The notes: generated by a model from the letters alone, not told the origin. DNA of 64,000 nucleotides from Rosellinia necatrix (GCA_021209875.1 JAGYVD010000009.1:2170001-2234000), one strand, 5' to 3'. Positions 10,563 through 24,810 are shown, numbered from the stretch's first letter. Made by a program: numbers and translations.

Positions 10563-11538
10563 TGTACTATAAGCCCCACTGGCGACAGATGGTATGAGGA
10601 AGGTGTTGATGAGTGGAAAACGTTTTCACGATTAATGGGTTTCCAAGGAACAGAAAATAAGAAAAGGTAAGGCGACAAGTGCCCGTAACGGTATTATGGT
10701 GGTCCGTGTGCATAATGTTTCAGCCAGGCACTCAGTGAAGCTACTTTTAAGGGAGCCTTTCAATGCCAAAGCCTGATTAACTGGCTTAGGCCACTTAAAA
10801 GTCCTACGTTACTCGGAAGTCCTGCGCCATCGGCTCTCCGGTTGATATTAGTGTCACCGCCCTGCTTGCTGAAGTGGGATATTGTGATTGGGGCAGTAGG
10901 GAAGTGGATATTAGGGTCTAAACTGGCCTCAGTGACATAAAAAGGGGGGTGTAACATTTCCATGTAAATTTTGAAGCTTCACTTACAGACTGTTTTTGGG
11001 GACCAATATTCCGATGAATTACTCGAATGAATTTCTATCTTTTTGTACCTCATTAATAGTCTCATTCCCCATGTACACGAATAAAATACTTTCCAGTTAG
11101 AAGCGTAAGGACGACTTATCTCCAACGGAACCGCTGTTATTATCCCTTACTAAATACAGGTGGTTCACTTAATTGCTGATAACTGCTTGTACACTTGAGT
11201 ATGTTTTGGATTTTTTAAGCACTTAGATGGGTAGCTCGGATATATGAACATGACTTTAAGCAATGTTTTGGGATCATATGTGACCTGTCTGTTCAAGGCA
11301 CATGTGTAGATTTTTGGCGTGGCGACTCTGAGGTGGTTAAAGGAAAGAGGTACTTCTGTTTTCCTCCGCTTAACACCCACTTAGTGCATAGAGCAGAGAT
11401 AGAGCATATATAAATGGGCGGTGCAATGTCGGTAACCACTGTAGACAGAAGGTCCAATGGGTGTATTTTAGGGGAAGGCGGTGTAGGGGTAGTGCTGTAT
11501 TTAGCTGGCCACTGAACGGGCGGGTCTCTCCATTTGCA
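10563..11538. other. Intergenic, nothing recognised
   Basis: No supported gene. Short minus-strand frames at 10760-11547 lack motifs and ordinary starts. Confidence 0.4.
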
Positions 11539-11754
11539 ATGCAACATCTTTTTGCCCTTTGTCTATCTGTGGTGACACTTGCATGCTTTGTTTTGGGAGG
11601 CGGGCCTGGCCACGCAGATCCTCATTGCACCTTTCCAGCTTTTACACACAATGTAACTAAACTACCAGCCACCTCTGAGCTGGTTGGGCCACCTCCGGGC
11701 AGAAGGGCAGGTCCGTCTTTGTTACGTAGATCGAGATTGGTAGCCGCCAGGTAG
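11539..11754 (+). CDS. Possible small secreted protein, 71 aa
   Basis: The ATG at 11539 opens a 71-residue frame beginning MQHLFALCLSVVTLACFVLG. It has a signal-peptide profile: short n-region, hydrophobic core, then small residues with a possible cut after GHA. The mature part has one Cys, an N-glycosylation sequon (NVT) and an Arg-rich end. Cysteine content is too low for a typical disulfide-rich effector. The ATG is preceded by an open stretch in the same frame with no other ATG. It may be a chance frame, or an exon with the 3' part missing. Confidence 0.22.
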   Translation: MQHLFALCLSVVTLACFVLGGGPGHADPHCTFPAFTHNVTKLPATSELVGPPPGRRAGPSLLRRSRLVAAR

Positions 11755-12128
11755 CTTACCGAATTATTGAATCGCGCTGCATGCAGTGAGCTCGTATTCC
11801 TGGTTGTGACAGCTAGTAGGTACCTTGTCACCAAACGTCCTCTTCTACTTCGTACAAGAAGCAGCCATAGCACTAATGCGGTGCAGGTGGTGCAAGTAAC
11901 TTATGTAAGCCACACTGTATAGGCTATCCCGCCGTTCTACAACTTGGATTCACACCTCCCCACCAGTTTGTTCTATAATAGCTCCAGATCCAATATCAGA
12001 TCCAATATGACGTCACATTCAACGTCGTCAGAAGTTTGAAATTCTCATCGATATCATAAAGTGCTAACTTGATTATTCAGTCCAATACCCAATACCCAAT
12101 ACACAATACACTGCCTGATATCCCGCCA
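11755..12128. other. 3' flank of LDH gene
   Basis: No gene. At 12082-12108 a short tandem of CCAATACCCAATAC-type words precedes the LDH stop codon. Confidence 0.4.
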
Positions 12129-13235
12129 TTACAGTCTACTGCTTATCTCAATCCCTTGTCGTGGGCTCTCTGCCCCAACGATAACACTCTTTAGCTTGGC
12201 GATTGACCTATCCAGCGCAGCCACCTCTTCCTCTTCCAGTCCAATATCCAGCGTCCTTAGGATACCGGCACGGCCAAGTATGGCGGGCTTGCTGAAGCAA
12301 ATGCCGTGGTCTGCCTGGATATGGCTCAACGGCACCACATTCCGCTCGTCCAGGAGGATCGCTGAGCAGATAGAGGAGATGACAGCGCCAATACCAAACG
12401 ATGTCTCGCCCTTGACCCTATTTAAGCGGTCGGCCTTAAAGCGCACAAACTCGCCCACAGCGTGCTTCTCGTCGGCGTCAAGCGGCAGCACCTGGTCGAG
12501 GGGAACCCCGCCAATGGCCACTGTAACCACCGGGATCAGTAATTGCTCTTCCAGGGAGAATTCCAGGAGCTCTGCATACTCCCGAGACACAACTTATATG
12601 TCTTTCACAGGTAACTACGACCTTCGGAAGCAGCCTGAAAAGGAAGAAGATGACTCTAGGTGTTACGTACTGTTGGACCACGCGATGACCTGTGAGTCGC
12701 CGTGCTCGCCGATGACGTAGGCGTTTACCGCGCGGGGTGCCACGCCAGCCCGTTGCGCGACCGTGTCCTTCAAGCGCGTCGCGTCAAGTATGGTGCCGCT
12801 GCCAAAGACGCGGCTCGGGGGCAGGCCCGTGTACTTGAGGGCGAAGTAGGTCATGATGTCAACGGGGTTGGTGACCATCAGGAGGATGGTATTTTCGCCA
12901 AAGGGCTTCATCTGCTCGAAGCCATACTTGATGACCGAGATGTTGCGCTGCACAAGGGCGAGCCTCGATTCGCCGCCCTTCTGGTTGGTGCCGGCCGTGA
13001 AGACGATGATGTCGCACTGCCCACACTCCTTCCACGTTGCGGGCTTGACGCGCGGCGAAATGCCGAAGCTCGTCGAGTCGCGCAAGTCTTGGACCTGGGC
13101 ATCCTGAAAGTCCTCCTTGATGTCGAGGATGAGCACTTCGCTGGCGATCTGCCGATGGATGATGGAGTACGCGACCGCGGCGCCCACCTTCCCGATGCCT
13201 ATGATGGCGATTCTAGGTCCCTGAGATTGTGACAT
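12129..13235 (-). CDS. L-lactate dehydrogenase (NAD-dependent)
   Basis: Two exons, 13235-12671 and 12520-12129, are joined across a 150-nt intron (12670-12521, GTACGT donor, GTTACAG acceptor), giving 318 aa, the normal LDH length. The enzyme interconverts pyruvate and L-lactate with NADH in the cytosol. Visible features are the Rossmann glycine motif (GIGKVG, residues 13-18), the acidic NAD-binding position in LILDIKED, the active-site loop AGTNQKGGESR with Gln85 at the specificity position (Gln = lactate, Arg would be malate), the catalytic pair D151 (LDATR) and H178 (GEHGDSQ), and the post-intron AWSNMAIGGVP. The intron falls exactly between AWSN and IGGVP. The first ATG is used. The protein is bacterial-like in its motifs, as fungal LDHs of this kind usually are. 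It is divergent from no key residue and appears functional. Confidence 0.93.
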
Positions 13236-13954
13236 GGTATATTAACGATAAAAGATATGTGATTAGGTGATTAGAAGAGAACAGAAAGACTGGCCCCGAA
13301 GAATAAGAAGAATTAGAAATACACACAAGAACCACCGCTGCCCTCGGCCATTATATAGCTCCTCAATATTTAAACGTCTTGGAAGCGATAGCTAAGGTGA
13401 GGCATTATATGACTTTTATCTGTGGTTGATGTCCTATTCAGGACAGACCCAAGAGTCAAGAGTCTTGGCTCCGGTGGCAGGCATGTCACGATGCGGACGA
13501 AGGGACGCTGGCATCGGCAATTATGTGGGGACTGCCGCCGCTTTGAAGGCTTGGTTCGCATGTGAATGTGAGTCCGGAGATCGAAGAGGTCTTGAAGGGG
13601 GAAATGATCAACTTCGAATCGTCACTGTTGTTGGCTAGCCCATGTTGCCTCTGGGAGCGGAACCGGTACTATGAATAGCGTGTGCTGAGGTGCAAAAGGG
13701 AAGAAGCAAAGACGCCAGGTCCCAATTGAAGAATAGAATAGATTTCCAGTAAAACGTTGCTTACCCTACCGAAATCTACTTCAGCCCTAATCAGAGGTAA
13801 GCCTCATGCCTGAAGTATCCTATCGCTGTGTGCATAGTTTAACATTGGAGTAGACGTGATATAATGCCCCTTTGCCTATTACCAAACCCTAAAATCCGAT
13901 TTATCTGATCCGCTGTGTTCTCCGGATAAAATCTCCCTTAGAATTGTTCAATTT
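13236..13954. other. LDH upstream region up to the RIP block
   Basis: This is the 5' flank of the minus-strand LDH gene. The + strand reads tatatagctcctc at about 13352, a TATA-like element on either strand. Composition is normal until 13,954 and then drops abruptly to extreme AT at the first base of the copia LTR. Confidence 0.5.
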
Positions 13955-14092
13955 TGTCAAGAGAAGTGGATTATTATAATAGTCAAAGTTGTATTTAAAA
14001 TGTAGAATTAGTTATAGAAATAGGTTAAAAGACCTAGGATATTTAATAGAATATATATCTAGAGGTATAAAATAACTTATATATATTTAATA
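13955..14092 (-). repeat. Copia LTR (3' LTR)
   Basis: 138 bp, aligned base for base with 29131-29268. It begins TGTCAAGAGAAGTGG on the + strand, where the other copy has TGTT followed by a run of A, and ends TTTAATA against TTTGACA in the other copy. Confidence 0.88.
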
Positions 14093-15661
14093 CTCTTATT
14101 TATTTTAGACCGTTTTATATTTTTTATAAAAAGTTCTAAAAGGCTATTTTAAAGTTTTATACTAAGTTTAAACTAAAGTTTTTATATATATAATATATAG
14201 AACTTTTATTTAACTAATATTATTAACTTTTTTTTTTTTTTTAGTATTTTTATAACTGTAGTATTATTTTAATATTTAATTATAGCGTTTTTAGTTACAG
14301 CTTAACTTATAAAAACGTTTTATAAAAAAAAAATTTAAAATATATGCTAATATATTTTTAAATAAATTATTAATATATTAGTTATATATAGTTTTATAAG
14401 CAAAAGTTAGATTGTTTTTTAAAAAATAAGTTTTTTAGTTATATTTAGTTTTTAATATAAAATATTATATATATTAAACAGAAGTTTTAATTAACGTATG
14501 TTTAGTTTAAGTTATATTAAACTTTAAAATATCCGATTTTTATTATAAATAGTTTAAAAAAGCTTTTTGTTTGTTTTAAAATATATTTCTTGCTTATAAT
14601 ATTTTTAATACTTTAAGTATAAAATTATAGTTTTAAAATATTATGTTTTTTTTTTTTAGCTAAGTTAATAATTATTATTATAATAAATATATACTAAACG
14701 TTTTTTTTTAGTTATTTTTAATTAAATATTTTATAATATGTTAAATAAACTTATTTATATATATTTCTGGTTTTTTAACGTAATAAAATATATTAAAAAT
14801 GTTTTAAATAAACGCGTCCAGCATTTTTTTATAAGCTTTTTAATTTTTTTTTTATTAATATATAAAAAAATAGCTTTTAAATAAACATATAATATATTTA
14901 CAGCTACAGCTAGCTTATAAAATTAGCTAAATATTAAAGCTAGTTAATTATTTGTTGTTTTTATATTAAAAATAGTTTTTTAATATATTAAAATAGTTAA
15001 TATTAATAAATATTATAGCTTTTTATTTTATTAATAGTTAAAAAGCTTTAAAATAGTTTATAAAATAAAAAAATAATAAAAATTAAATAAAATTAGTTAT
15101 AAATATTTAAAAGCTTTAGTTAAGCTGTTTATATTAAAATAAATTATAAAATATTTTTATTAAAAAATTTTCGCGGTATTAGTACTATTTAATTATATAA
15201 TAAAGTTAAACTTTAGTTTTATTAATAACGTAGCTTTTATTTATTTTAAGCTTATAGTTTTATAAAAAAAAAAATTTATTTTTAATAGTATTTTAATAAG
15301 TTTATTAGCGATTTATTTTATTATTAATATAAATTATAACTTAACGTTTTTAGCAGCTTATTATTTATAAATAAACTTTAATTAAATAATTATATGTTTA
15401 ATATTAGCATAATATAACAGGTTATTAATTAATACTATAGCTTTTTAATTGTTGCTATAAATAATAATTGTTTTAATTTTATTATTAATATTTAATTTTT
15501 TTAGCAGTAGCTGCAACTAAATAGCTTTTTTAATAGCTTATGTTTAGCCGATATATTTTATTTTATAAAATAATAAAAATATAATAGTTTATTATTTTAA
15601 GCTTTAATTAATAATATTATTATTTATTAAAAAATATAGCTAAAAATTAATTTTTAAATTT

Positions 15662-16535
15662 TTAATTTTTAATATAGTTAATATTAATATAGCCGGCAAA
15701 ACTTTTTAAAGCTTTACGATAAATTAATTTTAAGTCTGCTGTTTTTTTTAAATATTTAAATATATGTTTAACAGCTATAATATAGTTTTTATTAAGCTTT
15801 ATTAAAAAACAACTATAAAATAATATTAAAAATATAATATTTAGTTTTGTTTTAAATATAATATATATTAACAAGTTAATAGCTTTTATATATTAAGTTT
15901 TATTTTTATTAAACGTAATAAAATTTATAAATAAAAGTTTAAATAGTTTTATTTTTATAAAAATAACATTTAAAATATATTTTTATATATAAAAGTTTTT
16001 TAATATTATTTTAACGTAAATATTTTGCTTTAAATAAATCGTCCGGTTAAAACAGTTTTTTTTAACTATTATTTTTAAATAATATAAACACAAGCTTAAG
16101 TTTATTATTTTAAAGCGTTTATTTAACGCTTGTTTAAACTTATTAATTTTTAATTTTAAAAGTTTAGCTATTAATAAGTTATTTATATATACTGCTACAT
16201 ATAAATAGCTTTTAGTAAATATTTTAATATTTATATTTAGTAGTATAAAGCTTAGTTTTTTTAAAAACGCGGAAAAAATGTTGTACTAGATTTTTAAAAA
16301 CTGTTTTAGTTTATAAAATGCTTTGTTTAAGCAGCATATATAACTAAAGCTGTTATTAAATTATAATAATTGTTTAATATAAATTTTTTATTTATTAATT
16401 TATATAAAAACGCTGTTTTAACGTTTATTTGTTTAAATTTTAGATTTAAAGCTGCTATAATAGCAAAAATTGTTTTATAGCTTATTAGTTTTATTATTAA
16501 TATAAAAGTTTTATTATAGTTTAGTTTTTTTATTT
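15662..16535 (-). pseudogene. Copia reverse transcriptase and RNase H remnants
   Basis: Minus-strand fragments read, in pol order, LNYNKTFILIIKLIS (16530-16478; canonical DYNETFAPVVRPTS), AIFAIIAALNLKFKQINVKT (16473-16408; AIAAALDLEIEQMDVKT), LYVAVYINNLLIAKLL (about 16205-16145; YVAVYVDDLLIAG, catalytic DD mutated to NN) and AVKHIFKYLKKTADLKLIY (about 15800-15690; the AAKHLLRYLKGTADLGL block of copia RNase H). Most substitutions are those expected from RIP (D to N, V to I, T to I). The frame is broken between blocks. Confidence 0.8.
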
Positions 16536-19496
16536 ATTTAAAGCTTTAAACTATTTATTATATTTTATACTAAGTAATTTTTTTATTAGATTTTTTTTTT
16601 AGCTTATAAACTTATTTATTTATAAACAGTTTTTATATTTTATTATTTATAAAAACTTATGTTTGCTGCTTATTGCTTTTTGCTAATTAAATTAATTAAC
16701 GCTTTTTTTTATTTAAGCTAATAATTTTAATTTAATAAGCTTTAAAAAAAAAATAACGCAAATATTATATCGACTAATAATATTATTAGCTTAAAAATAT
16801 TAATAGAAGGTTTTATAAAACTATTAATAATTAGTATTTAATACCGGCTAAATAGGCCTATTTAAGGGCAAAAATTAAAATAATTTTATAAAACTTTTAA
16901 AATAATAACTATAATAAATTTTTAAATGTTTTTATTATTTTTAGTTTTTGTTCTATTTTTAAAATAGCTAATAGTTAAGCTGTAGGTTTTTTAATCTAAA
17001 AAAAACTATAGTTTTAATAATAAAAACGGTATTATTTTAAATAAAATAGCCGGTGTTTTTTAAAATATAATAGCCGGAGTGCTAAAAAAAGTTTTATAAA
17101 ATAGTTTTAAAAGTTTATTTTTATTATTTATTTTTAATAGTTTTAAATAGTATGTTTTTTTTATAAAGTCCTGCTAAAAGCGTATTTTATAGTTTTTTAG
17201 TTTTTTAGCTAAAAATTTTTTTTTTTCTAATTTTAGCGCTTTAAGCCGTAGAACAGTTGTAATAGTTTTAATAACTAGCTGAGCTTTTATAGTAGTACTA
17301 GCTAGTTTTTTAAGTAAGTTTAAAAAAAAAAACTAGTTTTTTAATAATAAATATATATATTGTTTTTTAAAAACAACGTTGTTAGTTTATATTATTTTAT
17401 TAAAAAAAATAATATTATATAGTTTATAGCGCTGTTTTTTTAATAGCTTAATATTTTATATTTTTATGTTTTTTTATTAAATATTAACAGCTTTTTTTTA
17501 AGCAAGTAATAGTTGTCTGATTTAATAATATATAAATATATTAAGTTTAATTTAATATTATATTATATTTTATATAAAGTTTTATTTTTTATTTTTAAGC
17601 TAGGCTATAAGTTTTTTAAATATGCTGCTGTTTTAACTAATATAAGCCAATATTTTAAGTTTATTTTATTAGCTATAATATTTAAAAATAGTTTATAAAC
17701 GATTTTTTTAATAATTTTTATAGCCCGTTTTATTATATTATTCTATTAATGCTAGTTTATAGCAGAAAAAAATAAAGCGATATTTTTATTTTAATATATA
17801 AGTTTAAACGTATTATTTATAAAACTTAACTTTTAATTTAATATAATAATATAACAGCGTTATTTTAATTGTTTATATTAATTAAAAAAAGTTTAAATAA
17901 TGTTAGTAAACTTAAACGAAAACTTTATAAAAAAAATCCAGGTTTTTTAAATATAGTTATTAATTATAATTATTTAGTAAATAAATGTGTTATATTTTAT
18001 AATATAGCTTTATTTTATTAGCATTTTAATAAAGTTAATATAAATAAATTTAAATTTATAGGTTTTTTTAGCTAAGGTTTTTTTATACAGGTTTTTTTTT
18101 ATTTGTTTTTTAATACAGGTTTTATATAAGCAGTACTTTTAAAAAAATAGTATTTTTATTATAAACTTTATTAATATTTAAAGTTTTTAATTATTAATAT
18201 ATTTAAATCGGTTATGCTAGACTTGTATTTTAAAATTAAAAATAAAATAAATGTAAAGCCTAACGTTTAAACTAAATATATTAATATTAAAGTTTAATAT
18301 ATTAATTAAATATAAACTGCTGTTTATTTACGCGTTAAAAAAACATTTTTTATTTTTAGCTTTAAATATTTTATTTTAATAAAAAAAAAATTCCGTACTT
18401 TTTTTAAATAATTAAAATATAAAAATTAGATTAACTTCTGCTTTAAAATAATATATTGCCTCGTAAAAATGTTCCGTACTTTTTACCGTTTATAAAAATA
18501 ATAATAGCATAATTTTTTATTTGTTTAAATATAATTATTTTATTTTTAATTTTTATTATTTTTAGCTTATTATAACGCTTTAAATTAATAAAGCTGTTTT
18601 ATTTATAAAACATATATTAATTATAGTTTAAATTAAAAACAATAATATTATTAAATTATTTTGCAAAGTTTTAAGTAATTTGTTTAATAATATTAGTTAG
18701 CAAGAATTGTTTTAATATATTAATAACTTATAAGTTATTTAAAACGTTATTAAAAAGTTATATTTTTAAAACGCATAATTTTAATATATTAGCGCTAAAT
18801 TTAGCTGTTAAATAGCTTAGTTTAAGCATTTTTATAAAAAAATCTTTTATAAAGCTAAATATAATAAAATTAAAGTTATATTATTAGTTTTAATTAAGCT
18901 GGGCAGCAGTAAAAAATATTTATTTATTTTATATTAAAGCTATTATTAAAGTTTTTGTTTTTTAATATTTCTTTTTATTTTGTTTTTATTAAATTGTTTT
19001 TAAAAATAAAAGCTTTTTTTTAATGCTAGTTTTTAATATAACTTATAATATTTAGTTGTTATTTTTTTTTTTTTATAATTTATATAGTTTATAACTCTAA
19101 TTAATATAATATTAAAGTTTTTTATTAACTTTAGTAATTATTTTTTAGCTTAGGCTTTTTAAACAGCGTTATTAAATATAGCAGCTTTTTAATTATTATA
19201 TTAGTTAAATGTTTTTTAAAATTAATTTAGTAGTTTTATTTAAAAAAAAAAAAAAAAATATAGTCTAGGCTTAAAATAAATAGAAATTTATTAAAAAATA
19301 TAAGTTTATAAATTATATAATTAATATTTAAAATAGTTATATTATTATAAATAGTTTAAAATTTTTTTACAAGTTTTAATATAGTTTTGCTACAGCTTTT
19401 TAAGCTTACGTTATTTTATTAAATAAATAAAGTAATATAAATAGCATTTTTTTTAAATTTAAAGTTTTTTAAAATAATATTTTAAATTTAAAATAT

Positions 19497-19817
19497 TGTC
19501 ACGATGAAGTGGATAGCCTTGACAGAAGGCTGGTGATCGCAGCCTAAGTGCTGTAGTAAGCCCTGTGGCTAAGTTAGTAGCTGTTAGGGTGAGCGGTCGG
19601 GCTTATATAAGCCCGACTTATTTAAACAAACTAATTATAGAGCAGAAAAAATATAATTTTTTTTAGGCTGTATATATAAGCTAGTTAGTTTAATTATTTT
19701 TATATAATATAATTTAATTAAATAGATTATTATTATAAGCTTAAATTAACTTGTTTGTATTAATTGTTTAGTTTTAATTTTATTGTTTTTATATAATTTA
19801 TTTGTTTTTTTGCGATA
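19497..19817 (+). repeat. Gypsy LTR (5'), 321 bp
   Basis: Starts TGTCACGATGAAGTGGATAG. It is colinear with 27631-27951, which starts TATTACGATAAAATAAATAG. Shared words include GCGGTCGGGCTTATATAAGC and AAACAAACTAATTATA. Confidence 0.88.
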
Positions 19818-22531
19818 GTTATAAGCTTAGTTTATTAGTTAAGCTAGTGTTTTTGTTATAAAAATAATTTTTGTTTTAAAGCTTGTTAATTTAAAAATTT
19901 TATTTTTTATTTTTATTTATTTTATATTTAAAACGATTATTTAATTTAATCGTTAAAACTTAGCAATTTATTTTTATTATAGCAACTAATTATATTAAAC
20001 TTGTTATTTTAAAAGTTTAGCAGACTAGTTTTGCTAGTTTAAAAGTTTAAAATTTATGCTAAAAATAAAAATTTTTAAAATATTATAAATTTAAACGCAG
20101 CAAAAACAATTTATTGTTTTAATATTAAACTAATATTTTTAATAAAAAATTAAATTATTGCTAAACTTAAAAAATATATAAAAATAAAAGTTTTAAGCTT
20201 ACGATTTAATAAATCGATTTTAAACATTTTAAAAAATTATAAAAGTTATAATATTATATAACGCAAGCTTAGCTAAATTTATTAAATATTTAGTATTACG
20301 TAAATAAATAAAAAAACTATTAAAATTAAATATATAAACGTTGCAGCTATAATAAATAAAAATAAAAATAAACAATATAAGCAATTATTATTATTTTTAT
20401 AATTAACTAGTTTTTAGCTTTATAAGCTTAAATAATAATTTAAAAAAATATATTTAAGTTTTTAAACATGTTAAATAAAAAATATTAAAACTAGCAAATA
20501 ATATAAAAATAATAAACAGCTTATTTATAAGCTGTTATTTATAATTTTTAAAGTTTAAAAATATTAGCAACTAAAGCTTTTTAAAAGTTTTTATAAAAAC
20601 TAGTTTTAAATTAAATTAATGCTAAACTTATTAACGTAGTAAAAAAAAATTATAAAAAAAAATTATATTATTTAATAAATATAAAAAGCTTTTTAAAAGT
20701 TTTAATATTTAATATAATATAAAATTTAAAAATCAGCACTAATTTTTATTATATTAAATAATTAAACATAAAAAATCAGCTTAATAGAAAATTAAATAAG
20801 TTATTTTATAAAAATTAAAGTAATTATATAAACAAATTAACTAATAAATAATAATATTTATATAAGTTTAACGCTAATAATATTTATAAATAAAGCTTAA
20901 AAAATATATGATTTTTAGCTAGCTGTTATAAATAAAACTAATTAAAAATAAACAACTTATTTAAAAAAAATAATTAATTAAATTAAAATACATTAAAAAC
21001 TACATATTAAAAATCGTTTAAATAAATTATTAATAGCTAAAGCTAAAAATGTTTAAATAATTTATATTTTAAAAAAGCTTAATAATAAAGCTAGCAGCAG
21101 TAAAAACTAGTTTAATAAATAGCTTAATTTTAAAATAAATTTTATAATAATCGATTTTATTTTTTTAAAAGCATTATTTATATTATTAAAATATTTATTA
21201 TTTTAAAATTTAAACGTTATATATTTTTAATAATATATTAATTAATAATTGTAGCGTTTTATATTTAATAAATAGCAAATTGTTTTAAAACTTAATTTGT
21301 TTATAATTGCTTGTAATAAAAAATAGTTTAAATAAAAACTATAAAATTTTTAATTTTAAAAAAACATAAAATTATATATAAAATATTTAATATATTTAAA
21401 AAAAGTAGTTTATAAATATAGTTTTAAAAATATAGCTTTAATTAAAAATTTTATATAAATATTATATTAAAAGTTTATTTAAATAAAAAAATCTAATATT
21501 ATAAAATTAATTATATATGAAAATATAAAAAGTATAAAAATAATATAATTATTGCTAATTTATTTAAATAATATAACTTAGTTTTTTTAAATATAAGCTT
21601 ATTTTTATTTATTTAAGCAGCATATTAATAATTAATTTATATAATTTTTTAATTTTATTTAAGCAAGCGCTGCTAGTTTAAGCGCTATAATTACGTTTAA
21701 AGTTTTTAAACGTTTATATTATTTTATAAAAACTTTTAAAGCTAAAATTAAATTTTTAAAATTTATAGCATTTAAAATTAAGTTATTTAAAATAAAACGT
21801 TTTATAAACGTTTATATATAAAATAAAAAATATAAAAATTTAAAAGATTTTATAAATTAAATATAAAAGCTGTGCTAAAACGTACGTTAAAAAAAAAATT
21901 AATAAAAAATGTTTAAAGCAGCGCGTAGCCTGTTTATTTTAATATATTTATTAAGATTTATTTAATTATTTTTAAAAATATAATAAATTAAGCTAGATAT
22001 TTATTATTAAAAAGAAATACAGCAGTATAATTTATATATATATTTTTCTAATTAAAGTTAAAAAATAGTTGTTAACTCGATTATAAAATTTAAACGTTAA
22101 ATAATAAAATAATTTAAATTTTTAATATATAAAATCTAAAATAATAATAAAAAAATAATTATTATTAAAAGTTTAATAAAATATAAGCGTTAAATTAAAT
22201 ATTAAAAAATTAAAAACAAACTAATATTTATTAAAGTTTTTAAATTAAATAGCGCGTTAAAGCGCGCTAGCTAAAAAATTATTAATTAAGTTATTAAAAT
22301 ATTAAAAAAAGCAGAACTTTTAAAAAAACTTTAATTAAAAGCTGTTAAAACAGCAGTTTAATTATATAATAAAAGCTTTTCTGCTGCAAAAAACTATTAT
22401 ATGTTTTATTATGTTTTAAAAAACTAGTTTAAATATTTATTCTGTTAATATATTTTAAAACGTGTTAAAAAGCTAACAAACAATTTATATTTTAATTAAA
22501 ACAGGATATATATATATAAATATAAGGCCTA

Positions 22532-22844
22532 TGTTAGAACTATGGCAATTAGTCATAGTTACTCATAGCTGTTATACGTGCATATGCTTTGTATAAGCAT
22601 ATGGCATATATATCACGTATATATATACAGCGTATATGCTTTATATATAAGACAAGCTATGTTATCGCTGTTATTTTAATAGGTCGTACGCTAGCAGAAT
22701 TTTTATGCAAGACTTAAAATAATGTTATGCACAATAGTTATTTAAATAAAATTATTAAATATAATAAACATTGTATAACAAGAAGTTATATTCTGTTTTA
22801 CGCGTGAACAGTACGTGCATTGCACGTATAAAGCCCATTCAACA
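22532..22844. mobile_element. Solo LTR, 313 bp, weakly RIP-mutated
   Basis: TGTTAGAACTATGGC ... CCCATTCAACA is flanked by the perfect 5-bp duplication GCCTA (22527-22531 and 22845-22849). It is much less AT-rich than its surroundings. It contains palindromic CATATGC/GCATATG and TATATACG-type words. The TGTTAGA start is common in fungal copia LTRs, but the family is not proven. Confidence 0.85.
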
Positions 22845-24810
22845 GCCTATTTAATAAAAATTAATAAGTTTGCTAAACATAATCAGCAAAAATATAAAAC
22901 TAAAGTTTACGCTTATATAAAATATTTTATAAACTATTAAGCTTATAATTTATACCGCGTGTAAATTTTTTAATTAAATAAAATAATTATTATATAAAAC
23001 GTTAAGTTTAATAAAAAGATTTTTATTAAAAAAAACCAAAAAAATTAATAATTAAAATAAATAAAGCTTTTATTAAACAGATTATTAAAATTAAATTTAA
23101 GCTTTTAAATTTTTTGTTATATTAAATATATAAAATACTAAACTTATAGCTGCATATAAGCTTAAAAATGTTTTTATTACTTCTGCTTTTTATAAAAATA
23201 CTTTTAATTTAATTAATAAACTTTAAAAAAACTAACTAATAAAATAAAAGTTAAAAATAAAAACAGTTAAAAATATATTATTAAAAGCAGCGTTTATAAT
23301 ATTTAATTATATAAACTTATAATTTTTAAAATATTTTTAAACTAAAAATAATTAAAAATCAAAAGTAAAAAATAAACTACGGGCTAAAAAAGCTTCCGGG
23401 CTTAAACATAAAAATAAAACAATTATATAAAATAAAACAAAGCTTTTTATCCGACGTAAAACTAATTAGCTTTAAAAAAGTTTAAAAATTGTTTTTAAAA
23501 CTAAAATAATTAAATATTATAAAATAGCTTTAAAATATTAATTATTAAAATATAAACAGCTTATTAATTAACTAATTAATAAAACGTATATATATATATA
23601 AAATATTTTTAGCAGCTTTTTGCTTAAACTAAAAATTAAAAGCTAAAACTTTTAACTTAATATTAAAAAAATAATAATATATTTATATTTATTATATTAA
23701 TTTATTTAAATAATATTATTAAAGTTTTAAATAATTAAAATTAATCTAACTTTATAAAAACTTATTTATTTAATTAAAACAAACGCTTTATAAAAATAAA
23801 AGCATAAAATACTACACGTAGTATTTATAGCTATAATAAACTAAAATAAAACAGAAAAAATAAATATTAGGCTAAAAAACGTATATATATAAACGATTTA
23901 TTAAAACTGTTATTAAAAAGCTAAAAATTTTTTAAAATTATTTAATAAATAAGCAGTTCTATATTAATGTTTATATAAAAATAAAATTGTTTAAAAAAAA
24001 AGTAGTTAAAATAATAAAACTAAATAAAATTTTAAAATTTTTATTATTATTTAAATAAATATTTTAATATAAGTTTAATAAAAAAAATATATTAAGCAAT
24101 ATAAATTATATATTATAATATAAAATAATTTTTAGCTAAAAATATGTTATAAACAATTTATATAATAATATTTATTATAAAAACTTTTAAGCTTATAATA
24201 GTTTTAATAGCATATTTTAATTTAAAAATGCTTTAATTTAATATAATTTTATGTTTTTAAACATTTTATAAACTAAAAAATATTAATAATATAATATTTT
24301 TTAAAAGCTTTTATAGTTAAATAAAACAATATTATTAAATAAAACGTTATATAGCTTAAAAATTCTCTGTTTTTTAATATAAAAGTTCTTATTAATATTT
24401 AAAATATTAAAAATAATTATTTTTTAAAAAGCTTTGTTTGTTTTATATTAAAATCGATCTATATTTATAATTTTTATATAAATAATTTTTAATGTTTTAT
24501 TATAAAATTATAAAATTAAAAAATAAAAATTATATAAAATATTAAAAAATATATAAACTTAAAAATAAAATAATATTAAATAGTTTTTAAAAATTAAAAT
24601 AATTTATAATTAAAAAGTTTAAATAATTTTTTAGCTTATAATTAATATATTAAAAAGTTGTTAAATATTATAAACTAAATAATTTAGTTTATATATTAGC
24701 TATTTTTACTATATAAAAATTTTATATATAATTTAAATTAAGCTATAAAAAATAAATAAAAGCTTATTAAAAAAGTTAAATTAATATTATATAATAAAAT
24801 AATATTAAAA

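Noticed and set aside
12478..12720. Minus-strand and plus-strand frames inside the LDH intron and exons
   Set aside because: They are intron sequence or opposite-strand shadows. The spliced LDH frame explains the region.
15662..15874. 70-aa ORF as an independent gene
   Set aside because: It matches the copia RNase H block and lies in order with RT remnants of the same element.
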